DNA from: Rhizobium sp. 007
GTDB taxonomy: Bacteria; Pseudomonadota; Alphaproteobacteria; Rhizobiales; Rhizobiaceae
Reading direction: 5' to 3'
Length of the DNA: 64,000 nucleotides
Assembly: GCF_015353075.1 (NCBI RefSeq)
Contig: NZ_CP064187.1
Coordinates: 3,678,501 to 3,742,500 of the forward strand
Notes under the pieces: generated by a model
Databases searched by the model: none
Seen by the model: the letters and a program-made list of their open reading frames with translations, nothing else
What the model was told of the DNA's origin: nothing
Made by a program: the position numbers and the translations under genes
Shown here: positions 1-8,786 of the stretch, piece after piece
How positions within the stretch are numbered: position 1 is the stretch's first letter
How the letters are laid out: each line of letters starts with the position of its first letter

Positions 1-99
1 GGCAGAAAATTGAATGACGGAGCAGCAGCATATGCCGCGATCTTTCCGCAGTTGCGCGCGGCTTTATCATCATTTTCGCCGCGCGTCACTATAGATGGA

Positions 100-128
100 A
101 ACGCCAAAGGCCGGCGCAAGGCCGGCCC
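100..128 (-). terminator. Intrinsic terminator after the ialB-like gene
   Basis: A 7-bp GC stem (109-115 pairing with 121-127) with a 5-nt loop is followed on the minus strand by TTTGGCGTTT. It sits about 30 nt past the stop of the gene ending at 156. Bases 1-99 hold no gene that I recognise; a TGA at 11-13 could be the end of a gene lying off the window. Confidence 0.6.
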
Positions 129-155
129 TTGAACTTCGAGACAGAGCAAGGTGGC

Positions 156-671
156 TTACTTGCAGGCTTCGATCTGCTTCAGCGAAGCGGAGATACCGGA
201 GAGCGAGTAGCTGTAGGATGTGGCAGTGCCTCGGCGAGACGTCGCATTGACCGTCATCGACTTGCCGCCCTTCATGGCTGCCACAAGCGCAGGTTCCTGC
301 GCCGCGTTCTCGACCCAGCCGGCTTTATCCTTGGTGAACATGACGAAGGTCTTGTTGTCGATGACGACTTCGATCTTCGAACCGTCCTTGACCGTGTAGC
401 CCATCATCGCTTGCGGCTCATAGGAGATGTTCTGGCCAGGACGCTGCGAGACGATGAAGAAGTTGTCGCCGTGGTCAATGCCAGCCGGCTTCTTTTCGGT
501 CGGCACGGACAGCACATAGCAAACATTGCCGGTGCCCTGCTTATAGGAATAGGCGCCCCAGGCCTGGAATTGCTGGATGCGTGTCGGCGCAGCAGCAGTC
601 TGCTGTGCTCCTGCAGCTCCGGCCGTGATGAGAACGAGTGCGAGAGCGGATACGATACTTTTTACAAACAT
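156..671 (-). CDS. Invasion-associated locus B (IalB) family protein
   Basis: 171-aa secreted protein. Residues 1-22 form a typical Sec signal peptide (basic start, hydrophobic core, AGA cleavage region). The mature part matches my knowledge of the IalB family, small periplasmic or surface proteins common in Rhizobiales and first named in Bartonella for a role in cell entry; the biochemical role is unknown. Only two cysteines remain in the mature protein (about 51 and 170), which could form a disulfide. It is a single gene with its own downstream terminator, and the 345 bp upstream are non-coding. Family assignment is good; the name implies no pathogenicity here. Confidence 0.8.
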   Translation of the reverse strand: MFVKSIVSALALVLITAGAAGAQQTAAAPTRIQQFQAWGAYSYKQGTGNVCYVLSVPTEKKPAGIDHGDNFFIVSQRPGQNISYEPQAMMGYTVKDGSKIEVVIDNKTFVMFTKDKAGWVENAAQEPALVAAMKGGKSMTVNATSRRGTATSYSYSLSGISASLKQIEACK

Positions 672-1016
672 GGATTTCCTGCCGGTTCTTGCGATTCAGC
701 GCCCTGTCGGAGCGAGCGGCGTCTTCGTCACGATCTGCTTTATTTTGACTTAATTCAGGTTACCAAAGCGTCAACGGAGCCTGCGAATTGTCTCCACGTG
801 TGTCATTCCGGCCTGAGCCTGAGTGTTAACCTATGACGCGATTGCGCTCCGCGACGATATTCTGCCCTGATGGCGTGATGCCATCCCTTCGAGGAGATTT
901 AAGACATAAAGATTCAGGCAAGAGTTTGACCTTCCAAAATTCCGTTGCAGGGTCATTAAGACACTGGAAATCCGTCAAAGAATTGCCTGCGCAAACGTGC
1001 TGGAAGCCGAAACGGC
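672..1016. other. Intergenic region, no gene seen
   Basis: 345 bp between the ialB-like start and the end of the DUF1232 gene, both on the minus strand. On the minus strand a TTGACG (about 769-774) could be a -35 for the ialB-like gene, but no convincing -10 follows at 17 bp. A short inverted repeat (TGATGGC/GCCATC) lies near 868-885. The open frames crossing it lack coding character. Confidence 0.4.
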
Positions 1017-1406
1017 CTAGATCGTTTTCATGCCTTCCGGCTGATCGGCAAGCGCGCGATCCGCCGCCTCGTAGTGCTTCGCTTTCATATGGCTGCTGAC
1101 CATTGCGAAAGCCGCGGAGAGTACCGCAATATCGTCCGAGAAGCCGATCAGCATAAAGAGGTCCGGGACCATGTCGAAAGGCAGGATGAAATAGGCGAGA
1201 GCCGCAAGCAGAATGCCGCGCACGCGCGTCGGCGTTTCCGGATCGAGCGCGCAATAGAAGCCTGCGACAAGATCCCGTGAAAACGGAATCTGCCGCACTG
1301 CCCGCTTGAAGGTCGGCCAGAACTTTTTCCGCACAGCCTTCTCCCGCCGGCTCTGGGTATCTTCGTCCCCGGGCAGCAGGATTTCACCGAATTTGACCTC
1401 GTCCAT
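1017..1406 (-). CDS. YkvA/DUF1232 family small membrane protein
   Basis: 129 aa. The central segment reads AYFILPFDMVPDLF followed by GFSDD, the hallmark of the DUF1232 (YkvA) family: a short hydrophobic stretch with a conserved P-x-D-x-x-P-D pattern. Members are small, probably membrane-associated and of unknown function. Residues about 30-75 hold the domain; the N-terminal 30 residues are charged and the C-terminal tail is soluble. The next gene in the same direction begins about 50 bp upstream, so the two could be co-transcribed. Confidence 0.75.
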   Translation of the reverse strand: MDEVKFGEILLPGDEDTQSRREKAVRKKFWPTFKRAVRQIPFSRDLVAGFYCALDPETPTRVRGILLAALAYFILPFDMVPDLFMLIGFSDDIAVLSAAFAMVSSHMKAKHYEAADRALADQPEGMKTI

Positions 1407-1457
1407 TCCCGTTTTCCCTTTGGTGCATGCGAAGATATGGTGATGGCTTTAACAGAT

Positions 1458-1775
1458 TCAATCAATCTGCCCGGCGGCCTTGTCCATCGCCTTGGCAAGC
1501 TTGAAGTCGAGTTCGGTCAATCCACCTGCATCATGCGTGTTCAGCTTCACCTCGACCCTGGAATAGACATTGAACCATTCCGGATGGTGGTTGAGCTTTT
1601 CTGCCGCAAGCGCCGCCTTCGTCATGAAGCCGAAGGCTTCGACGAAGCTTGCGAATTTGAAGGTTTTCGAGATCGATGCCCAACCATCATCCAAAGACCA
1701 ACCCGCCAATCCGGCAAGCTGGCTGTCGACCGCGCTCCGTTCCAGTTTCTCCTGTTTCATGTCATCGTGCTCCAT
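1458..1775 (-). CDS. phhB: 4a-hydroxytetrahydrobiopterin dehydratase (pterin-4a-carbinolamine dehydratase)
   Basis: 105 aa, the usual size for this enzyme. It carries the family signature NHHPEW followed by a second His in [11 protein letters not shown]; these histidines bind the pterin. Known role: dehydrates 4a-hydroxytetrahydrobiopterin during recycling of the pterin cofactor of aromatic amino acid hydroxylases. No hydroxylase gene is adjacent, so the substrate in this organism is open. The start is an ATG 20 bp from the divergent phosphatase start at 1796, leaving a very short shared upstream region. Confidence 0.85.
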   Translation of the reverse strand: MEHDDMKQEKLERSAVDSQLAGLAGWSLDDGWASISKTFKFASFVEAFGFMTKAALAAEKLNHHPEWFNVYSRVEVKLNTHDAGGLTELDFKLAKAMDKAAGQID

Positions 1776-1795
1776 CTCTTCAATCAGGTCTCTTC

Positions 1796-2297
1796 ATGAA
1801 ACGCGTCAGCATTCTCTTTGTTTGCATGGGCAATATCTGCCGCTCTCCGCTCGCCGAAGGCGTTTTCGCTCATACTGCAAGGGAGAGCGGTCTTGCCGAT
1901 CGGTTCAAGATTGACTCAGCAGGTACCGGCGGCTGGCATCAAGGCAAACAGCCCGATAGACGCTCGATCGCAATCGCACGCGCCCACGGCATTGACATTA
2001 CAGGGCAACGTGCCCGCCGTGTCCGCCTTGAGGATTTCGAAGAGTTCGATCTTGTCCTCGCAATGGACCGCGCCAATATTGCCGAGCTTCGCGCGATGGC
2101 GCCGGGCGCAGGCAACATAATGCTTTTCGGCGATACCGCGCTTCAGACTGGCGAAGATATTCCGGACCCCTACTTTGGTGGCCCGGAAGGCTTCGAAATT
2201 GATCTATACGAGGCTTTTGACCGGCTGCATCGCATTGGTGGACAAGTTCGGCGCCGACCAAGCCTCGCTCAGCGGGAACACTTCTTCCGTCAGATAG
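1796..2297 (+). pseudogene. Low-molecular-weight protein tyrosine phosphatase, probable frameshift near the C-terminus
   Basis: The N-terminal 134 residues are a textbook LMW-PTP: P-loop C10-MGNIC-R16-S and the general-acid loop DPYFGG (D124). After PEGFE, around 2195-2201, the reading frame leaves the family pattern. A shift at this point (one surplus base) gives LIYTRLLTGCIALVDKFG, the expected C-terminal helix, and stops at 2297 for a product of about 166 aa. Left unshifted, the frame stays open by chance to 2359 (187 aa), running antisense to thpR. All catalytic residues precede the shift, so a product could still fold partly. This is either a sequencing error or a real lesion. The start at 1796 places the P-loop at the normal distance. 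Confidence 0.7.
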
Positions 2298-2797
2298 GGC
2301 CCGCCGCCGACCGATTCGCGCGAAGAAAGCAGCACGAAGCGTGGAACGGTGAAGGATGACGTCTGGAAGTTGCCTCGGCTGGAAAGGTAGTGGACGACGT
2401 CATCGACGCGCGAGGACTTCATCCGCGCCAGCGTCACATGCGGGGTAAATTTTCGGGGATCCGGCGGCAGGCCGATCCGCTGGCAGATGCGCTCGATTTC
2501 AGCCTGTAGCGCATACATTTCCGGCGAGGGCGAAACGCCTGCCCAGACGGAATGCGGTTTCTTCGAGCCGAAAGAGCCGATGCCGTCAAGGCGGATCTGA
2601 AATTCGGGCCGATCGATCCGGTCCAGGCGCTCAACGATCTCGTCAGCAGTGCGTCCATCGACATCGCCGATGAAGCGCAGCGTGATGTGGTAGTTCTCCA
2701 CATCGATCCATCTTGCACCGGGAAGACCACCGCGCAGCAATGAAAGGCTCATCGCCGCATTGCGCGGAATTTCGAGGGCGGTAAACAGTCTCGGCAT
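2204..2797 (-). CDS. thpR: RNA 2',3'-cyclic phosphodiesterase (LigT/ThpR family)
   Basis: 197 aa from the ATG at 2797, which begins PRLFTALEIP as in the family. The two catalytic HxTx motifs are present: HITLRF near residue 40 and HVTLAR near residue 125. Members hydrolyse 2',3'-cyclic phosphates on RNA ends, and some show reversible 2'-5' RNA ligation in vitro. An in-frame upstream ATG at 2842 would add 15 unconserved residues. The last 20 or so residues extend beyond the usual family end and overlap the convergent phosphatase gene. Confidence 0.85.
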   Translation of the reverse strand: MPRLFTALEIPRNAAMSLSLLRGGLPGARWIDVENYHITLRFIGDVDGRTADEIVERLDRIDRPEFQIRLDGIGSFGSKKPHSVWAGVSPSPEMYALQAEIERICQRIGLPPDPRKFTPHVTLARMKSSRVDDVVHYLSSRGNFQTSSFTVPRFVLLSSRESVGGGPYLTEEVFPLSEAWSAPNLSTNAMQPVKSLV

Positions 2798-2865
2798 GAC
2801 GAGCACTCCCCGAATCTTTTGCAGGTGCTCACACGGAATCACGCATTCGACACCCGCGCAAGCCC

Positions 2866-3510
2866 CTATTTCTTCACAGTAGAAATCGTCCCGATGAATT
2901 CCGTGACAGCCGGTTCCATCTTCTGAACCATGACATCAATGCCCTTCGCGTTCGGATGCATTCCATCGTCCAGCTTCAGACTGGTGTCCATCACGACCCC
3001 GTCAAGGAAAAAAGGGTAAAGCGGAACCTGATGTTTTTCCGCGAGTTTTTGGTAGATTGGATTGAAACGCGCAGCATAGTCCCCACCCATGTTCGGCGGC
3101 GCCATCATGCCCACGAGCAGCACGGCGATGCCGCGATCCTTTAGCCGGGCAATCATCGCGTCCAAGTTCTTTTCGCTCTCTTCCGGGGCAATACCGCGCA
3201 ACGCGTCGTTGGCGCCAAGCTCCAAGATGACGCCGTTGGTGCCATCGGGGACCGACCAATCGATTCGCGCCAGCCCACCGGTCGTCGTGTCCCCGGAAAC
3301 GCCGGCATTGGCGATCGAAACATCGACGCCTTGGGCCTTCAAGGCCGCTTGCAGCTTCTCCGGAAAGCCGTCGCCGGGCGGCAATTGGTAGCCTGCCATC
3401 AGGCTGTCGCCGAAGCCGACAAGGTTGATCGTCGCAGCATTGGCACTCGTCCCGAAAATCAACGAAGCGGCAATGACAGCGATGTGAAGCGCGGCAACTT
3501 TAAATCTCAT
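2866..3510 (-). CDS. Periplasmic SGNH/GDSL arylesterase (TesA-like)
   Basis: 214 aa. Residues 1-25 are a Sec signal peptide ending SANA. Block I is GDSL (FGDSLMAGY), block III has GANDAL and block V is DGMHPN, giving the Ser-Asp-His triad of SGNH hydrolases; the Gly and Asn oxyanion residues are also present. The family includes the multifunctional thioesterase/lysophospholipase/arylesterase TesA. It is divergent from the ABC transporter genes at 3565 with only 54 bp between starts, the same arrangement as tesA-ybbA-ybbP in gammaproteobacteria. The natural substrate is not known. Confidence 0.88.
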   Translation of the reverse strand: MRFKVAALHIAVIAASLIFGTSANAATINLVGFGDSLMAGYQLPPGDGFPEKLQAALKAQGVDVSIANAGVSGDTTTGGLARIDWSVPDGTNGVILELGANDALRGIAPEESEKNLDAMIARLKDRGIAVLLVGMMAPPNMGGDYAARFNPIYQKLAEKHQVPLYPFFLDGVVMDTSLKLDDGMHPNAKGIDVMVQKMEPAVTEFIGTISTVKK

Positions 3511-3564
3511 GCTGCTTTCCCTAGATTGGCAAGGTCTTTGCAATTCATATAGGGCGATTTTCTG

Positions 3565-4272
3565 TTGGCAAAAACCATCATCGAGCTCAAGCAGGCAGAT
3601 TTGACGCTGGGCAACGCGGCAGCCTCCGTTCATGTCTTGAAGGGCATCGACCTTTCGGTCGCCGCCGGCGAGTCGGTCGGCATCGTCGGTCCGTCCGGCT
3701 CGGGAAAGTCCACGCTGCTGATGGTCCTCGCCGGCCTTGAGAGGCTCGATACCGGCGAGATCAATATAAACGACACGCCGTTGCACGCCCTCAGCGAAGA
3801 TCAGGTCGCCGATTTCCGTGGCCGCAATATCGGCATCGTCTTCCAGTCGTTCCATCTGATCGCCAATATGACGGCACTTGAAAACGTCGCAGTCCCGCTT
3901 GAACTCGCAAACGTGCCGAACCCCTTCGACATCGCCCGTCGTGAGTTGAAATCGGTCGGGCTCGGCGAGCGGCTGAGCCACTACCCGGGCCAGCTTTCGG
4001 GCGGCGAACAGCAGCGCGTCGCCATCGCGCGCGCTCTTGCGCCTTCGCCAGCCCTTCTCATCGCCGACGAACCGACCGGTAATCTCGACACCGATACCGG
4101 CCGCCAGATCGCCGATCTGCTCTTTTCCAAGCAGGCCGAACGCGGCATGACACTGCTGCTCGTCACGCATGACGTCTCGCTTGCCAATCGCTGCTCGCGG
4201 CAGATCAAAGTCCGTTCCGGCAAGATCGAAGGCGATAGCGCGGCGCGCCATTCCGAAGCGGCCATCGCATGA
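3565..4272 (+). CDS. ybbA: ABC transporter ATP-binding protein (YbbA/LolD type)
   Basis: 235 aa starting at TTG; no better ATG exists before the conserved IELKQADLTLG. Walker A GPSGSGKST (about residue 43), signature LSGGEQQRVAIARAL, Walker B LLIADEPTGNLD and the His-loop TH are intact. This is the MacB/LolD/YbbA class of ATPases that pair with FtsX-type permeases. Its stop overlaps the start of the next gene by ATGA, so translation is probably coupled. In E. coli the equivalent pair adjoins tesA; a role in exporting or extracting an envelope lipid or lipoprotein is inferred, not shown. Confidence 0.88.
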   Translation: MAKTIIELKQADLTLGNAAASVHVLKGIDLSVAAGESVGIVGPSGSGKSTLLMVLAGLERLDTGEININDTPLHALSEDQVADFRGRNIGIVFQSFHLIANMTALENVAVPLELANVPNPFDIARRELKSVGLGERLSHYPGQLSGGEQQRVAIARALAPSPALLIADEPTGNLDTDTGRQIADLLFSKQAERGMTLLLVTHDVSLANRCSRQIKVRSGKIEGDSAARHSEAAIA

Positions 4273-6812
4273 AGCTTGTCGCCCCGCGCACCGCGCTTGC
4301 CTTCCGCCTTGCCCTTCGCGAACTCCGCGGCGGTTTCCGGGGCTTTTACATCTTCCTTGCCTGTATCGCACTCGGCACCGGCGCGATCGCCGCCGTCAAT
4401 TCCATCTCGCAGTCGATCACCGACTCGATCGCCTCCCAGGGCCAGGAACTGCTCGCCGGTGACGTCCGCTTCGAGCTGAACAACCGTGAAGCAACCCAGC
4501 CGGAGATGAATTTCCTGCGGGGCCTCGGCCAGGTTTCCATCTCAACCGGTCTTCGTTCCATGGCACGAAAGCCAGACGGGTCGGATCAAGCGCTCGTCGA
4601 GGTCAAGTCGGTGGATGATACCTATCCGCTCTATGGCAAATTCACGGCCGAACCGGATTACCCCCTTTCGGCTCTGCTTTCCGATCAGAACGGAACCTAT
4701 GGCGCCGTTGCGGCACCTCTCCTGCTGGAGCGGCTCGGTCTTGCAGTCGGCGACGAGATACTGCTCGGCAATGCCACCCTCAGCATCACAGGTCAGGTGA
4801 AGACCGAGCCGGACGCGCTTTCAGAAGGTTTCGGATTTGCGCCACGGCTGGTGGTCAGCCGCCAGGCCCTGGTTGCTTCCGGACTCATCCAGACCGGCAG
4901 CCTTGTCGAGCATGTCTACAAGATTAAGCTCGATGCCCCCTCCGAGCGCGGGAGCGTGCGCGACCGCGCCACCAGGGAGTTCCCATCGGCGGGCTGGTCG
5001 ATCCGAACCAGCGACCGCGCGGCCCCGTCTCTCACCGAAAATATTACCCGCTTCTCGCAATTCCTGACGCTCGTCGGCCTGACCGCACTCATCGTCGGCG
5101 GTGTCGGCGTCGCCAACGCCGTGCGGGCCTTTCTGGATGCGAAGCGCACGACGATCGCGACGTTCAAATGCCTGGGGGCACCTGCTGGCGTCGTCGTCCT
5201 CGTTTATCTCTTCCAGATTGCGATCATCGCATTCGCCGGCATCCTGTTCGGCCTCGTCATCGGCGCCTTGTCGCCGATGCTTGCCGCGCAATTCCTGGCA
5301 CAATTCCTGCCGGTTTCCACCGAACCGACGCTCTATCCGGACGCGCTGCTGCTCGCCGCACTCTTCGGCATCCTGACGACGCTCGCCTTCGCTATCATGC
5401 CGCTCGGCCATGCCCGGGAAGTGCCTGCAACTGCGCTCTTCCGCGAACAGGGTTTCGAGGCACGCCGCCTGCCCTCGTTGCCTTACATTTTGCTGGCCGC
5501 GCTCTTCATGGCTGGGCTTGCCGGTCTTGCGATCGTTACGGCCTACGACCGATACATCGCCGTCATCTTCGTCGGCGCGATTGTCTTTGCCTTCGTCATC
5601 TTGCGCGCCGTTGCAGCACTGATCGCCTGGCTCGCCAAGCGCAGCCCGCGTGTCAATTCACCAGCGCTCAGGCTTGCCATCGGCAACATCCATCGCCCCG
5701 GCGCGCTGACGCCGTCCGTCGTCCTCTCGCTCGGCCTCGGCCTCGCGCTATTGGTCACCTTGACGCTCATCGACGGCAACCTGCGCCGGCAATTGACCGG
5801 CCGCATGGCAAACGGCGCACCGAATTTCTTCTTCGTCGACATTCAGAGCGCCGAGGTCGAAAACTTCCGAAGCCTGATCAGCCGGCAGGCGCCGGAAGGC
5901 AAGCTCGTGGAAGTGCCGATGCTGCGGGGCCGCATTCTGGCGCTGAACGGCAAGGACGTAACCAAGATCCAGGTGCCGCCCGGCGGCCAATGGGTGCTGC
6001 GCGGCGACCGCGGCATCACCTATTCCCAGACGATACCGGAAAACGCCTCGCTGACAGAGGGAAGCTGGTGGCCGCAGGACTACAGCGGCGAACCGCTTGT
6101 CTCCTTCTCCTCGGAAGAAGCCAGGGAACTCGGCCTCAAAATCGGCGATACCGTCACCGTAAATGTGCTCGGCCGTAACCTGACGGCCAGGATCGCAAAC
6201 CTGCGGAAAGTCGAGTGGGAATCGCTATCGATCAATTTCGTCATGGTCTTCTCGCCGAATACCTTCCGCGGCGCTCCGCATGCTTGGCTGGCAACGCTTA
6301 CCGATCCCTCGGCGACACCGGCGATAGAAGCGGCTATCCTGAAATCCGTGACCAATACGTACCCGACGATCACCAGCGTGCGCGTCAAGGACGCAATCGA
6401 TATTGTCAACACGCTGGTCGCGCAGCTCGCAACCGCGATCCGCGCCGCGGCCTCCGTTGCGCTTATCTCCTCCGTTCTGGTGCTTGCCGGCGCGCTTGCC
6501 GCCGGCAACCGGGCCCGAACACACGACGCCGTCGTCCTGAAGACGCTTGGCGCGACGCGGGCAATGCTCATCCGCGCCTTCAGCTACGAATATCTGATCC
6601 TGGGGGTTGCAACAGCGGTCTTTGCATTGATCGCCGGCGGCGCTGCGGCCTGGTTCATCGTCAGCCGCATCATGCGGATGCCTTCGACCTTCCTGCCGGA
6701 TGTCGCCGGCCTCACGCTGGTCACCGCGCTGGTCCTGACAGTCGGCATCGGGCTCGTCGGCACCTGGCGCATTCTTGGCCAGAAGGCAGCACCCGTTTTG
6801 CGCGAACTATGA
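4269..6812 (+). CDS. ybbP: FtsX-family ABC transporter permease (YbbP-like)
   Basis: 847 aa. There is one N-terminal transmembrane helix (about 26-50), a large periplasmic domain, a helix bundle at about 255-400, a second FtsX unit with helices around 420-500, another periplasmic domain and a final bundle at about 715-840. This two-unit plan with about ten helices is typical of YbbP. It overlaps the ATPase gene by 4 bp and would form the membrane part of the same transporter. The family belongs to the mechanotransmission class rather than classical importers. Substrate unknown. Confidence 0.88.
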   Translation: MKLVAPRTALAFRLALRELRGGFRGFYIFLACIALGTGAIAAVNSISQSITDSIASQGQELLAGDVRFELNNREATQPEMNFLRGLGQVSISTGLRSMARKPDGSDQALVEVKSVDDTYPLYGKFTAEPDYPLSALLSDQNGTYGAVAAPLLLERLGLAVGDEILLGNATLSITGQVKTEPDALSEGFGFAPRLVVSRQALVASGLIQTGSLVEHVYKIKLDAPSERGSVRDRATREFPSAGWSIRTSDRAAPSLTENITRFSQFLTLVGLTALIVGGVGVANAVRAFLDAKRTTIATFKCLGAPAGVVVLVYLFQIAIIAFAGILFGLVIGALSPMLAAQFLAQFLPVSTEPTLYPDALLLAALFGILTTLAFAIMPLGHAREVPATALFREQGFEARRLPSLPYILLAALFMAGLAGLAIVTAYDRYIAVIFVGAIVFAFVILRAVAALIAWLAKRSPRVNSPALRLAIGNIHRPGALTPSVVLSLGLGLALLVTLTLIDGNLRRQLTGRMANGAPNFFFVDIQSAEVENFRSLISRQAPEGKLVEVPMLRGRILALNGKDVTKIQVPPGGQWVLRGDRGITYSQTIPENASLTEGSWWPQDYSGEPLVSFSSEEARELGLKIGDTVTVNVLGRNLTARIANLRKVEWESLSINFVMVFSPNTFRGAPHAWLATLTDPSATPAIEAAILKSVTNTYPTITSVRVKDAIDIVNTLVAQLATAIRAAASVALISSVLVLAGALAAGNRARTHDAVVLKTLGATRAMLIRAFSYEYLILGVATAVFALIAGGAAAWFIVSRIMRMPSTFLPDVAGLTLVTALVLTVGIGLVGTWRILGQKAAPVLREL

Positions 6813-6991
6813 ATCTGCGGCTGATAAAATCCCTTCACCTTACGGCGATTTAACCCGATCGCGGGTTGCAAGGGCCTTGTTTGCAAAAGGCGAAAGGCTC
6901 ATATTACCGGTAGGCATGCTGGAGCTCCGCAGCGGCGCCCGGGTCGTATAGCCCGACACCGTATACCCATCGGAGCTTTTAAGAGGAAACT

Positions 6992-7720
6992 ATGGCTGAC
7001 CTTCGTAACTACCAAAGCCGCGCACAAACTGGCGAGATGATCGATCAGGGCCTGCGCTCCTATATGCTCAAGGTCTACAACCTGATGGCGCTGGGTCTGG
7101 CGATCACGGGTGTAGCGGCATTTCTGTCATTCCAGCTCGCTTTTGCCGATGGTCAATTGACCGCCTTCGGCCAGGCGATCTATGTGAGCCCGCTGAAGTG
7201 GGTCGTGATCTTCGCTCCGCTGGCTCTGGTGTTTTTCTTAAGCTTCCGGATCGGCCGCATGAGCGTTTCCGCAGCGCAGACGACCTTCTGGGTCTATGCC
7301 GCGCTGGTCGGATTGTCGCTCTCGTCGCTGCTGCTGATCTACACGGGCGAGAGCGTCGTTCAGACGTTCTTCATCACGGCAGCCTCCTTCGGCGCACTGT
7401 CGCTCTACGGCTACTCGACAAAGCGTGACCTGTCGGCGATGGGCTCGTTCCTGATCATGGGTCTCTTCGGCCTGATCATCGCTTCGCTCGTCAACATTTT
7501 CCTGGCCTCCTCTGCGATGCAGTTCGCGATCTCAGTGATCGGCGTCCTGATCTTCGCAGGCCTTACTGCCTACGATACGCAGCGAATCAAGGAAATGTAC
7601 TTCGAAGCCGATGACGTTGCCGTCGCCGGCCGGAAGGCGATCATAGGGGCGCTGACGCTCTATCTCGACTTCATCAACCTCTTCATGTTCCTGTTGCAGT
7701 TCCTCGGCAACCGCAGGTAA
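6992..7720 (+). CDS. Bax inhibitor-1/YccA family membrane protein
   Basis: 242 aa with seven predicted hydrophobic helices and the family ending AYDTQRIKEMYFEADD ... GALTLYLDFINLFMFLLQ, which contains the two conserved aspartates of the BI-1 pH-sensor/channel. In E. coli YccA interacts with FtsH; other members are Ca2+ leak channels. The precise role in rhizobia is not established. The 179 bp upstream carry its promoter region and an RBS (AGAGGAAAC, 6 nt from ATG); a strong terminator follows at 7737-7764, so it is a monocistronic unit. Confidence 0.88.
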   Translation: MADLRNYQSRAQTGEMIDQGLRSYMLKVYNLMALGLAITGVAAFLSFQLAFADGQLTAFGQAIYVSPLKWVVIFAPLALVFFLSFRIGRMSVSAAQTTFWVYAALVGLSLSSLLLIYTGESVVQTFFITAASFGALSLYGYSTKRDLSAMGSFLIMGLFGLIIASLVNIFLASSAMQFAISVIGVLIFAGLTAYDTQRIKEMYFEADDVAVAGRKAIIGALTLYLDFINLFMFLLQFLGNRR

Positions 7721-7736
7721 GTGGACAGCATCACTG

Positions 7737-7764
7737 AAAAGGCGGCTCCGGCCGCCTTTTTTAT
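7737..7764 (+). terminator. Intrinsic terminator after the BI-1 gene
   Basis: Stem AAAAGGCGGC / GCCGCCTTTTTT with a short loop, followed by a T run, 16 nt past the stop codon. Confidence 0.85.
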
Positions 7765-7821
7765 TGCACGTCGAGCGATGGAGTGTTTTCTAAGGGCATT
7801 CATCAATGACCGGCCGATCCA

Positions 7822-8379
7822 ATGCCTTTCTTTCTTCGTGACGCCACTCCTTCCGACCTTCCCGCAATCTCGGAAATCTATCGCGAATCAGTCCTCAACG
7901 GCGTCGCGAGCTACGAGATCATCCCGCCTTCGGAATCCGAAATGGCCTCTCGCTTCTCTGCAAATACCAGTCTTGGGTATCCCTATATCGCGGCGGTTGA
8001 TGAGAATGGAGCCTTGCTCGGCTATGCTTATGCTTCCGCCTTCCGCACCCGGCCTGCCTATCGCTGGACTGTGGAGGATTCAATCTATCTCGCGCCTACA
8101 GCGCGCGGCCTTGGCATTGGCCGGGCACTGCTAACAGCGCTGATTTCACGCTGCACGGAACTCGGCTTCCGCCAGATGGTAGCCATCATCGGCGGCGCCC
8201 ATCCGGCTTCGATCGCGCTTCACTGCGCATTGGGTTTCGAAGAGACCGGCCTGCTGAAGGGTACCGGCTACAAACACGGCCGCTGGCTCGACACGATGAT
8301 CATGCAGCGGCCGCTCGGCGATGGCAAAGACAGCGATCCTAACCCGTCGGTCTATCCCGGCACGCTGTTTGAGGGCTGA
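7822..8379 (+). CDS. GNAT-family N-acetyltransferase (phosphinothricin acetyltransferase-like)
   Basis: 185 aa. The N-terminus (IRE/RDATPSDLPAI pattern, then IYRESVLNGVASYE) and the acetyl-CoA site ARGLGIGRALL fit the PAT/YncA subgroup of GNAT enzymes, which acetylate small amino-acid analogues such as L-methionine sulfoximine or phosphinothricin. The HGRWLDTMIMQRPL C-terminal motif is also typical. It ends 5 bp before the stop of the convergent DUF2794 gene. Substrate assignment is by family only. Confidence 0.85.
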   Translation: MPFFLRDATPSDLPAISEIYRESVLNGVASYEIIPPSESEMASRFSANTSLGYPYIAAVDENGALLGYAYASAFRTRPAYRWTVEDSIYLAPTARGLGIGRALLTALISRCTELGFRQMVAIIGGAHPASIALHCALGFEETGLLKGTGYKHGRWLDTMIMQRPLGDGKDSDPNPSVYPGTLFEG

Positions 8380-8384
8380 CGCCG

Positions 8385-8786
8385 TTACGTCTCGACGAGT
8401 TTGAGAACCTTGTTGAAGACCTTCAACACCTGCTGCAGGTCATGGCCGCGCTTGAGGATCATGCCGTTTGCATTGATCACGCAATAAGCGCCCTGCTTGG
8501 CGGCGAGCCTCGGATCTTTCTCGATGCGGAAAAGCGGCATCTCGCCTGAACGTTTAAACACGGCGAAGACCGCCTTATCCTTCAGATGGTCGATCGCGTA
8601 ATCTTTCCACTCGCCTTCGCCAACCATCCTTCCGTAGATCCACAAAATCGCATCCAACTCGCGACGATGAAAGGTCACCGGCGGCGGGTCCTTGCTTTGC
8701 TTGTACTCTTTTAAATCGACGACGACCGAGGAACTACTACTGGCGGAACGGGCGTCGCCATGCCGCAAATCCGGCTGATCTGTCAT
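8385..8786 (-). CDS. DUF2794 domain protein
   Basis: 133 aa, conserved in Rhizobiales and of unknown function. The N-terminal 30 residues are low complexity and Ser-rich. The conserved core runs from FHRRELDAILWIYGRM to VLKVFNKVLKLVET and has no signal peptide or membrane helix, so it is probably cytoplasmic. The 274 bp upstream (8787-9060) contain no gene that I can support. Confidence 0.78.
   Translation of the reverse strand: MTDQPDLRHGDARSASSSSSVVVDLKEYKQSKDPPPVTFHRRELDAILWIYGRMVGEGEWKDYAIDHLKDKAVFAVFKRSGEMPLFRIEKDPRLAAKQGAYCVINANGMILKRGHDLQQVLKVFNKVLKLVET

Noticed and set aside
2866-4371. 501-aa minus-strand frame running from ybbA into the esterase
   Set aside because: Only the last 214 residues, after the signal peptide start at 3510, are real; the rest is antisense to ybbA.
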